Below are positions 1 to 5,703 of a stretch of 6,989 bases of DNA, piece after piece. The DNA lies in assembly GCA_031265025.1 (NCBI GenBank), contig JAISDF010000062.1, positions 1-6,989 on the forward strand, written 5' to 3'. The number at the start of each line of letters is the position of its first letter. The stretch's first letter is position 1. Made by a program: the position numbers and the translations under genes. A model generated the notes under the pieces. The model had not been told where the DNA came from. It ran no database searches and worked only from the letters and a program-made list of their open reading frames with translations. This DNA comes from Spirochaetaceae bacterium (GTDB lineage Bacteria; Spirochaetota; Spirochaetia; Treponematales; Breznakiellaceae).

Positions 1-1
1 T

Positions 2-2176
2 TACCCGTACCTAATCATCGCCGCCTTCGCGTGCCTCCTCCTTGCCTCCTGCGATATGTTCGGCACGGACCTCGAACGCTTCTTTGAGGAGCAGAAAGGC
101 GGCATCAGGGTAGGACAGGCCAGGGCCGTCTCCGAGGCGGAGGCGGGCCTCGTGGTAGCGGGGACCGGCGGCTTTGTCTGCCTTGACGAAACAGTGGACC
201 GCTTTTTCATTCCCATAGACAACCCCCTGGGCTACGGGCTGGTCATCGAAAGTCCCTTTACCATGGCAGACGGCACGGAACTGCCCGGAGTCAGTGTAGA
301 CGCCGGGGCGGGGGGCCTTACCGTGAGCTTCCCGGCGGGGATGGCGGCGGGGGACGAGGGGACACTTCACCTAAAAATAAAGACCGCCAAAGAGGGGCGC
401 ATACTCTACCAGGGGGACACAGGCGTCGCGTACTTCAATCTTGTTGGTTTTACTACGGGGCTCATGATAACCTTCAACCCGGCCTCCCTGCTCCCGGCCT
501 TTGACCCGGACGCGGACCCGGCAGTGTACCCCGTTGACAACGCCCCTTCTACCTTCACCATGACGGTAACGCCGGGCACGGCTAACACGGGGCCCCACGC
601 CCCCCTGATTTTTATAGACGGCGAACTCCGGGGCCAGGGCGGGGTCAGCGCCTGGCCCATAACGCCCGCCGAACTCCTCAGCACCGTAACGGTACGGGTG
701 GAACTGCCCCACGGCGGGGCTTCCACAAGCTATGCCTTCAGGATAACCCGGACAGGCGGCGAGGTTTCCCTGGTACTGGACCCCCCCGCGCCTGACAAAA
801 CGGTCTACCAGGCGGGGGACGCCCTTGACCCGGCGGGCCTTGCGGCGTACTACTCAGGCGCAAGCCTGGAGGCGGTGGACCTGGCGGACTGCGATATTGT
901 GTACGACTTTAGCAAACCGGGGCCCAAAAGCGTTTTTGTTACCTACTACGACAACATCACCAGGAAACTCCTGTACACGGCCTTCCCCGCCTGGGTGGTG
1001 GGCCTCAACTCCCTGAGCGTAACAGGTCCCGATGATTACGCTCCGGCGCTGGATCTGGACAATTTTTCTTTTTCTTCATACGACCCCATTACCCACACCA
1101 GCGTCTATGACCTGGACCTGGGGGCGGTCCCCTCCGCCGTTACCGCACTGGCCATCACCGCGGCAAGCACTATCGAGGACGCGGAGCTTTTCATCGGGGG
1201 CGTCAAGGGCGTTTCCCGGACAGTCAGCCTTGACCTCGGCCCCAATACCATCCCCGTTACGGTGCGTGTTGACAGCGCAAGCCCCAATATTGAAGAAAGA
1301 ACCTACACCCTCACCGTATACAGGAACCCTGAATGGTATGTAGCTCCGGGAGGAAACGACAGCAACAGCGGAACCAAGGAGTTCCCCCTCCGCACCGTAG
1401 CGGAAGCCCTTGCCAGGACGAAAATCTTCGGCGCGGTTCCGGGCGCTGAGTTTGCCATCATCATATCGGGAAACGTTACCGCCGACGCCGGAACCACTAA
1501 CGGCATGGTGGACATATCGGGCACAGGCTACCCGCACATCATCCTGAAAGGCGCTTCCGGCGGCGGAACGATTAACGCCTCGTTGAAAGGCAAGCGCGTG
1601 CTCTATATAGACGGCGGTAACACGGTAAGCCTGGGGGATAACCTTGCCCTTACAGGGGGCAGCGTCAGCTCCGGCGGCGGCTGCGGGGTTTATGTACGTG
1701 ACGGAACCTTTACCATGACCGGCGGCGCCATTCAGGGTAATACCGGCGGCCCAGGCGGCGGTGGCGTTTTGGTAATCGGCGGAGCCTTTACCATGAGCAG
1801 CGGTGTTATTCAGGACAATAGCGCCACCACCAGCGGCGGCGGGGTTTATGTAGGCGGTGGCGGGACCTTCACCATGAGCGGCGGTGTTATTCAGGACAAT
1901 AGTGCCATCAGCGGCGGCGGGGTCTATATAATCAACAGCGGCAGTACCTTTATCAAAACCGGCGGGACTATCACCGGTAGCGACGCCGTATTGCCCCTGC
2001 TGCCTAACTCCGCGTCATATAGCGGCCATACCGTGAGTATCTTCGGCAACGGCGGCAATAAGCGCGATGCCACCGCGGACCCGGATGTTAATCTATACAC
2101 CAGGTCCAACGGCAGTACATGGAGCTATTATAACCCCGACACCGATGAGGATACCGGGCCAAATTGGGAGCCGTAG
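2..2176 (+). CDS. Large surface lipoprotein with cadherin-like domains and glycine-rich beta-helix repeats (5' partial)
   Basis: The open frame continues to the left edge. Codons from position 2 encode a hydrophobic signal-peptide end finishing in L-L-L-A-S-C, a lipobox with the lipidated cysteine at 50-52, so the ATG at 56 is internal and the true start lies outside the window. Numbering residues from that ATG, about 133-232 and 318-424 look like two cadherin-like beta-sandwich domains, with an Ig-like segment (about 238-315) between them. W-Y-V-A-P-G-G-N-D-S-N-S-G near 426-438 is the usual opening of a right-handed parallel beta-helix (DUF1565/pectin-lyase-like). It is followed by FTM-S/T-GG-x-I-Q-x-N repeats (about 549-640) resembling polymorphic membrane protein repeats. 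The tail (G-H-T-V, K-R-D-A-T-A, ending W-E-P) resembles a tail I recall from Treponema proteins. Role: probably a surface-exposed adhesin or binding protein; no catalytic motif is visible. Very GC-rich. Domain names are by-eye assignments; the lipoprotein call is firm. Confidence 0.85.
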   Translation, partial: YPYLIIAAFACLLLASCDMFGTDLERFFEEQKGGIRVGQARAVSEAEAGLVVAGTGGFVCLDETVDRFFIPIDNPLGYGLVIESPFTMADGTELPGVSVDAGAGGLTVSFPAGMAAGDEGTLHLKIKTAKEGRILYQGDTGVAYFNLVGFTTGLMITFNPASLLPAFDPDADPAVYPVDNAPSTFTMTVTPGTANTGPHAPLIFIDGELRGQGGVSAWPITPAELLSTVTVRVELPHGGASTSYAFRITRTGGEVSLVLDPPAPDKTVYQAGDALDPAGLAAYYSGASLEAVDLADCDIVYDFSKPGPKSVFVTYYDNITRKLLYTAFPAWVVGLNSLSVTGPDDYAPALDLDNFSFSSYDPITHTSVYDLDLGAVPSAVTALAITAASTIEDAELFIGGVKGVSRTVSLDLGPNTIPVTVRVDSASPNIEERTYTLTVYRNPEWYVAPGGNDSNSGTKEFPLRTVAEALARTKIFGAVPGAEFAIIISGNVTADAGTTNGMVDISGTGYPHIILKGASGGGTINASLKGKRVLYIDGGNTVSLGDNLALTGGSVSSGGGCGVYVRDGTFTMTGGAIQGNTGGPGGGGVLVIGGAFTMSSGVIQDNSATTSGGGVYVGGGGTFTMSGGVIQDNSAISGGGVYIINSGSTFIKTGGTITGSDAVLPLLPNSASYSGHTVSIFGNGGNKRDATADPDVNLYTRSNGSTWSYYNPDTDEDTGPNWEP
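1703..1990 (+). repeat. In-frame 78-81 bp tandem coding repeats in the surface lipoprotein
   Basis: Four successive units begin near 1703, 1781, 1862 and 1943, with spacings of 78, 81 and 81 bp, all multiples of three. Each encodes about 26-27 residues starting with a Gly-rich turn, then F-T-M-(S/T)-G/S-G, then I-Q-x-N-(S/T). Units two and three are nearly identical at the DNA level over the stretch encoding G-V-I-Q-D-N-S-A, suggesting recent duplication; the fourth is degenerate (F-I-K-T-G-G). One repeat probably forms about one coil of a beta-helix. Confidence 0.8.
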
Positions 2177-2182
2177 CTTGGA

Positions 2183-2201
2183 CAAAGCCCAAAGGGCTTT
2201 G
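2183..2201 (+). terminator. Perfect 8-bp hairpin just after the surface lipoprotein gene, possible terminator
   Basis: Seven bases after the stop codon, CAAAGCCC (2183-2190) and GGGCTTTG (2194-2201) form a perfect 8-bp stem with an AAA loop. There is no T-tract after it, so intrinsic termination is uncertain. A second hairpin follows at 2226-2242, and the two together could end or stabilise the transcript. Confidence 0.4.
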
Positions 2202-2225
2202 CCCATCAGCCGGAGATTGCGGGGC

Positions 2226-2242
2226 GCGGGGTTTTGCCCCGC
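2226..2242. repeat. GC-rich 6-bp inverted repeat
   Basis: GCGGGG (2226-2231) and CCCCGC (2237-2242) flank a TTTTG loop. It lies between the hairpin at 2183-2201 and the 21-bp repeat array. It may belong to the same palindrome-rich intergenic element; no T-tract follows. Confidence 0.5.
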
Positions 2243-2254
2243 TTCGCCAAGGCC

Positions 2255-2438
2255 GCTGAGCGGCTCCGCTCCTGAGCTGAGGAACTCCGCTCCTGAGCTG
2301 AGCGGCTCCGCTCCTGAGCCGAGAAGTTCCGCTCCTGAGCTGAGCGGCTCTGCTCCTGAGCTGAGGAGTTCCGCTCCTGAGCTGAGAAACTCCGCTCCTG
2401 AGCTGAGAAACTCCGCTCCTGAGCTGAGAAGTTCCGCG
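2255..2438. repeat. 21-bp tandem repeat array, eight full units plus partial ends
   Basis: Full units start at 2268, 2289, 2310, 2331, 2352, 2373, 2394 and 2415. A partial unit precedes them (2255-2267) and a decayed edge follows (2436-2438). Every unit opens with GCTCCTGAGCTGAG (one T-to-C change in unit three) and ends in TCC or TCT; nearly all variation falls in the next four or five bases (GAACT, CGGCT, AAGTT, CGGCT, GAGTT, AAACT, AAACT, AAGTT). Units six and seven are identical. Because 21 is a multiple of three and the unit lacks stops in several frames, the array is open on both strands. On the plus strand it reads S-A-P-E-L plus two variable residues, and on the minus strand S-A-Q-E-R plus two variable residues. 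Several units contain short inverted repeats such as GAGCGG-CT-CCGCTC. No gene is convincingly supported here. Confidence 0.9.
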
Positions 2439-2524
2439 CGGGTAATGAGAAGCCGAGAAAGGGTGCGCCATAGGGGATTTTTACTATTTCACGGTACATT
2501 CTTCTGTCCTCGGGCGGGGGGGGA

Positions 2525-2743
2525 GCGGGAGACTTGCAAAGCAAGGCTCCCGCGAAGGGGGGCCACCTTAATCCGCCTTCCGTGGCGGATTACGGTGTTG
2601 GAGTTGTTGCAAAACAAAAACTCCGCCTCTCCGCCTCCGGCGGAGAGCCGCCCTTACAGCGGCATCCCTGCCGCAGCCCGGCCCCACTTGGGGGGTAGGC
2701 GCAGACTTTAGGCTGCGCCGTAGGGGGGCCGGGCGCTACGGCG
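2525..2743. repeat. Cluster of consecutive inverted repeats in a GC-rich intergenic region
   Basis: At least seven hairpins lie almost end to end. (a) 2525-2553: 7-bp stem plus one mismatch plus 5 bp, AAA loop. (b) 2569-2592: perfect 9 bp, TAATCCGCC/GGCGGATTA. (c) 2600-2624: GGAGTT/AACTCC. (d) 2627-2647: perfect 9 bp, CTCTCCGCC/GGCGGAGAG, TCC loop. (e) 2659-2674: GCGGCA/TGCCGC. (f) 2676-2734: perfect 10 bp, GCCCGGCCCC/GGGGCCGGGC, enclosing GGCGCAG/CTGCGCC (2698-2704/2713-2719). (g) 2716-2723/2736-2743: perfect 8 bp, CGCCGTAG/CTACGGCG, which shares bases with both stems of f and so excludes it. None has a T-tract, and I see no coding region, tRNA or known riboswitch here. The stretch 2439-2524 between this cluster and the 21-bp array holds nothing I recognise. 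Confidence 0.8.
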
Positions 2744-2785
2744 GCTGTTTGCCAGCGGCGGTGGGGAAACAGGCCCCCCTCTCCC

Positions 2786-2814
2786 TTGAAAAATAGTATA
2801 TTCTATGAAATGAT
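2786..2814 (+). promoter_or_regulatory. Putative sigma-70 promoter for the small lipoprotein gene
   Basis: An abrupt AT-rich patch follows the GC-rich repeats. TTGAAA (2786-2791, 5/6 to consensus) is separated by 17 bp from AATGAT (2809-2814, 4/6). A start point near 2821 would give a leader of about 50 nt before the ATG at 2871. The -10 match is modest. Confidence 0.4.
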
Positions 2815-2870
2815 TTGTGTGTTGGGGTGTTTGTTATGGTGAGACGATTTTTCTATTTGAAGGAGAAACT

Positions 2871-3548
2871 ATGAAAAAGATGTTGTTCTGTGTACTGGCG
2901 GCGGGCCTGGTTTTGTCGGCCTGTTCCAGCAAGCCCAAGGCCCAGCCTGAAGTTTTGGGCCCGGCGCCGGACTATATTGAACGGACCGAAGCCTATGTGG
3001 TTGTGGACCACAAAACCAAGGCGGTAGGCCAGGATGTGCCTGAGTGGGTTACGCGGTATATTTCCGACGGGCTTACCGGCGTGGAGGCTATGCCGGCCTA
3101 CCGGGATAAATATGTGTTTGTCGGCGAGGATACGGGGACCAATCTCAATGCCCTGCGCCAGTGGTCTTCGGGTTTTTCCGTGGCCCAGGACCTGTCCCGC
3201 ATGGTTTCCCGGCGGGTCGAGGACCGTTTTGCCGGCGCGGCCGCGGGGAGTCCCGATGACGCTTATGGCCGCTACTTTGAAAACGTGGTAAAGAGTTCTT
3301 CGGACGCTACCTATACGGGCGCGAGGAAGGAGACGGATTTCTGGCTCCAGAAGCGTTTCTTTAACGCCGACGGAAGGTCGGTAAACCGGGAGGTCTACGA
3401 GTACTATGTTCTGGTAAGCATAGACAAGGCCCTCCTTGAGCGGCAGATCAACGATGTGCTTAACGGCGTAAACGCCGATACTCCGCCGACCAGGGAACAG
3501 GCCACCGCCTATGACCGGGTTAAGGAAGCCTTTTACGAGGGGTTCTAA
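2871..3548 (+). CDS. Putative lipoprotein, LPP20-like
   Basis: A 225-residue protein with a clear lipoprotein signal peptide: M-K-K-M, a hydrophobic core (about 4-15), then L-S-A-C with the lipidated Cys at 18. The start at 2871 is chosen over in-frame GTG 2817 because AAGGAG (2860-2865) sits 5 nt before the ATG and the signal peptide begins exactly there. The mature part has an aromatic-rich early section (E-W-V near 58-60), a conserved-looking central helix region (about 79-120, N-L-N-A-L-R-Q-W then S-V-A-Q-D-L-S-R) and a C-terminal section with D-F-W-L-Q-K-R-F-F and Y-E-Y-Y-V-L-V-S-I-D-K (about 155-186). This pattern recalls LPP20-family envelope lipoproteins, whose role is poorly defined. 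No enzyme motif is visible. It appears monocistronic, with its own putative promoter and a strong hairpin 6 nt after the stop. The lipoprotein call is firm, the family tentative. Confidence 0.85.
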   Translation: MKKMLFCVLAAGLVLSACSSKPKAQPEVLGPAPDYIERTEAYVVVDHKTKAVGQDVPEWVTRYISDGLTGVEAMPAYRDKYVFVGEDTGTNLNALRQWSSGFSVAQDLSRMVSRRVEDRFAGAAAGSPDDAYGRYFENVVKSSSDATYTGARKETDFWLQKRFFNADGRSVNREVYEYYVLVSIDKALLERQINDVLNGVNADTPPTREQATAYDRVKEAFYEGF

Positions 3549-3554
3549 AACCAA

Positions 3555-3584
3555 AAGGGCCGCGCCGGTTTCAGCGCGGCCCTT
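3555..3584. terminator. Strong 11-bp terminator hairpin between convergent genes, probably bidirectional
   Basis: AAGGGCCGCGC (3555-3565) and GCGCGGCCCTT (3574-3584) pair perfectly across an 8-nt loop. Outer bases GGTTC (3541-3545, at the end of the lipoprotein gene) and GAACC (3585-3589) can extend it across a bulge. On the plus strand only TT follows the GC stem. Read on the minus strand, the stem is followed by a T-rich run (TTTTGGTTTT), a better intrinsic terminator for the reductase transcript from the right. It probably serves both genes. Confidence 0.75.
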
Positions 3585-3609
3585 GAACCATAAGAAAGGC
3601 TCCGGCATT

Positions 3610-3703
3610 ATGCGGGGTCTTTGTTTTTAGTCTCACTGTCTGTACAAATCCGCAGAGATACACGGAGAAGAAGAATTTGTACCAAAACCCCGCATCCTCC
3701 GTG
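3610..3703. repeat. Multi-segment inverted-repeat element downstream of the flavin reductase
   Basis: Left arm ATGCGGGGT (3610-3618), a bulged C and TTTG (3620-3623) pair with CAAA (3683-3686) and ACCCCGCAT (3687-3695). GTACAAAT (3642-3649) pairs with ATTTGTAC (3675-3682), adjacent to the outer right arm. A competing pair is CACGGAG (3661-3667)/CTCCGTG (3697-3703). The core with CGCAGAGATACACGGAG resembles the widely dispersed 'cagag...cacggag' intergenic repeats I recall from many bacterial genomes. In the minus-strand transcript it would lie in the reductase 3' untranslated region, before the terminator. Confidence 0.7.
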
Positions 3704-3709
3704 AAAGTA

Positions 3710-5617
3710 CTAATTCCCTGTATAGAGAGAGGCGTTTTCGCCGGCTATTCTGCCTGAATTGTAGGCAAAACCCTGGGTTGATCCTGCTGTCTCGTAATAC
3801 GGATAGCCAAACATGCCGCTGGCATCCTGTCCGGCGGCATATAAACCGGGTATGGGTTTAAGACCGGCATCCAAAACTCTCATAAACTGATCGACCCGTA
3901 TTCCGCCAAGGGTTCCGAATATCGCCGGTTCCATGCGGACCGCATAATACGGTCCCTGGTCCAGGGGAATGAGAAAGATTGGGGCTTTGTTAAAGTCCGT
4001 ATCTTGGCCCTGACGTACCATACGCTGATAACGGTTTACTTCATTAACAAATACATCGCCTGAAAAACCTATTGTCCTGGCAAGTTCAGAAATACTGTCC
4101 GCCTTCCAGGCCGCTCCGGCTTTCATGGCCCTGTCCATTTCAATGTCCATAAGTTCTCCAAAAGGGTCCAGGGCCCGGCTTCGCCAGTCATGGTTACGGA
4201 TCAGATTATTGACTGTCTGCTGGTCAAAAAATCCTTTAAAGCCTTCCTGCTTGATTATGTCGTAGCTGTTCTGATCAAAGACCACGTAAAAAGAACCTGT
4301 CTGGCGTATGGCCGACGCGCCTTTTGCCAGAGGCTGAGTCAGGCAATATTCTTCATTCATAAAACGATAGCCCTGGGTATTCAGCATCAAAAGGCCGGTA
4401 TAGTTGAGGTATTTAAAGTAATAATCATTAAAATTAACATCAGCATTGGCGGCAAATTCTGTTACATGCGGGGCAATCTGATCGCCAAGCCTGGCACCGG
4501 CGGCAAGGGCCATTGTTAATCCGTCACCGGAAGAAGCAGAAAGACCGCTTAGCCAGTAACGGTCAGTTCCGGTGTACTCCCTGAGCATTTCCCTGCTGCC
4601 GCCAAAACCTCCGGTTGCGATGACAAGCGCCTTTCCACGTACTTCGACCGTTCCGCCGTCTCTGCACTGGCCTTTTACGCCGACAATTTTTCCATCTTCT
4701 ATAATAAGTTCCTTTGCGGCTGTCTCAAGCAATAGAACATTATTGGGATTTCTCAATATATAGGTATCATAGAGATACTGTATCTTGGCCGTACCCTTAC
4801 CGGTGTCATGGGTCATGCCGTTGGGATTTAACCTGAATTCATACCCATGTTGTATAAACCAGTCAGCGGTACTTCCCGCTTTTTCAACAATGGCTTTTAC
4901 TATCAGGCTGTCAGCCGTCCACTGATTGTATTCCATAAGTACGGAATAAAGCTCTGACTCGGTGTGGTTATATCCTTTCGATTTGGCAAAATCGCTTCCC
5001 ACACCGAGAAAACCGGTACTTAAAGCGCTCATGCCGCCGACTTTACCGGTCTTTTCAAGAATCACAACGTTTTTCCCGGCCTCAACTGCGCTAAGGGCTG
5101 CGGCAGTACCCGAACCGCCCGCGCCTACGATAACTATATCCGTTGTATAGCTTCTGTGTTCTGTTGAACGGGGGACAGCCCTGTTGAGGAGGGCTGGATC
5201 GGTTCCGGCTTCCCTGACGGCATTTGATACCGCGTTAATGACCCCAATGCTGGTCAGGGTACAACCGGTAACTATATCAACATTGAGGGTCTGGTATTTT
5301 ACAATATCATCGGGAATTTTATTTACAACGGGTTCTACAAAACCCGGCGTATCGTCGCAGCTCAATACCTTTACGGACTTGATGCTGCTTTCATCAAACT
5401 CCACCTCGACTTCTATGGGTTTGATATTCCTCGGCGAATCAAAGCGGAAGCCTTCTACGCTTTTTTCGGCCCATTTGCCATAGGCATAGCCCCTGTACAC
5501 CCCACTCTGATACCGGATTTGAGGGGCACCCTGTTTATCCAAAGCGGATGTTGTACATGCCATAACGCATAACAGGAAAAGCAGCGTTATGGAGACACCT
5601 TTGAAGAAATTTTTCAT
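3710..5617 (-). CDS. Lipoprotein flavin reductase: FMN-binding domain fused to FAD-binding fumarate-reductase-like domain
   Basis: A 635-residue protein. Residues 1-21 form a lipoprotein signal (K-N-F-F-K, hydrophobic core, V-M-A-C), suggesting an anchor on the periplasmic side. About 38-137 is an FMN_bind domain; D-I-V-T-G-C-T-L-T-S (114-123) matches the site where ApbE attaches FMN to Thr (Thr120), with Cys for the usual Ala at 119. From 160 an FAD_binding_2 domain runs to the end: G-A-G-G-S-G (165-170), Glu188 ending the second strand, K-V-G-G-M (192-196), and G-L-Y-A-A-G near 591-596. This family passes electrons via flavins to small organic acceptors. Aligned by eye to flavocytochrome c3, the R402, H504 and R544 equivalents are missing, so fumarate is unlikely; the substrate is unknown. 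The start is supported by GGAGG (5624-5628), 6 nt upstream. A MerR-type gene precedes it on the same strand with a MerR-like promoter between. No apbE is in the window. Less GC-rich than the lipoprotein genes to its left. Confidence 0.88.
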   Translation of the reverse strand: MKNFFKGVSITLLFLLCVMACTTSALDKQGAPQIRYQSGVYRGYAYGKWAEKSVEGFRFDSPRNIKPIEVEVEFDESSIKSVKVLSCDDTPGFVEPVVNKIPDDIVKYQTLNVDIVTGCTLTSIGVINAVSNAVREAGTDPALLNRAVPRSTEHRSYTTDIVIVGAGGSGTAAALSAVEAGKNVVILEKTGKVGGMSALSTGFLGVGSDFAKSKGYNHTESELYSVLMEYNQWTADSLIVKAIVEKAGSTADWFIQHGYEFRLNPNGMTHDTGKGTAKIQYLYDTYILRNPNNVLLLETAAKELIIEDGKIVGVKGQCRDGGTVEVRGKALVIATGGFGGSREMLREYTGTDRYWLSGLSASSGDGLTMALAAGARLGDQIAPHVTEFAANADVNFNDYYFKYLNYTGLLMLNTQGYRFMNEEYCLTQPLAKGASAIRQTGSFYVVFDQNSYDIIKQEGFKGFFDQQTVNNLIRNHDWRSRALDPFGELMDIEMDRAMKAGAAWKADSISELARTIGFSGDVFVNEVNRYQRMVRQGQDTDFNKAPIFLIPLDQGPYYAVRMEPAIFGTLGGIRVDQFMRVLDAGLKPIPGLYAAGQDASGMFGYPYYETAGSTQGFAYNSGRIAGENASLYTGN

Positions 5618-5669
5618 ACAGTTCCTCCGTAAAACTAAGATTGAAGCTGTTCAAACACTCCTGTTTTTC

Positions 5670-5700
5670 AGTGTAAAGGTTAAAGGAACTGTAAAGTCAA
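5670..5700 (-). promoter_or_regulatory. MerR-type promoter/operator with 19-bp spacer driving the flavin reductase
   Basis: Read on the minus strand, -35 TTGACT (5700-5695, 5/6) is followed by exactly 19 bp (5694-5676) and -10 TACACT (5675-5670, 4/6). The spacer region carries an imperfect dyad, ACTTTACAG-TTC-CTTTAACCT (6 of 9 pairs), centred about two bases upstream of the spacer middle, as in the mer operator. The -35 lies 3 bp after the stop codon of the MerR gene. Predicted transcription starts about 45-50 nt before the reductase ATG. Confidence 0.75.
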
Positions 5701-5703
5701 CAA

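Noticed and set aside
2255..2438. Possible CRISPR array
   Set aside because: The units are contiguous 21-mers with no unique spacers, and no cas gene is nearby.
2067..2711. A 214-codon plus-strand open frame through the repeat region
   Set aside because: It starts inside the surface lipoprotein gene without a ribosome binding site, is open largely because of the 21-bp repeats, and continues through hairpins with no recognisable domain.
2676..2743. Riboswitch or tRNA in the nested hairpin region
   Set aside because: I could match no cloverleaf, anticodon arm or known riboswitch core; only simple and overlapping stems are visible.
2817..2870. GTG start for the small lipoprotein
   Set aside because: It would place 18 residues before a perfect lipoprotein signal peptide; the ATG at 2871 has AAGGAG at proper spacing.
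2853..3608. 251-codon minus-strand frame opposite the small lipoprotein
   Set aside because: It is a shadow of the real gene in GC-rich sequence, with no coherent domain and a clear lipoprotein on the other strand.
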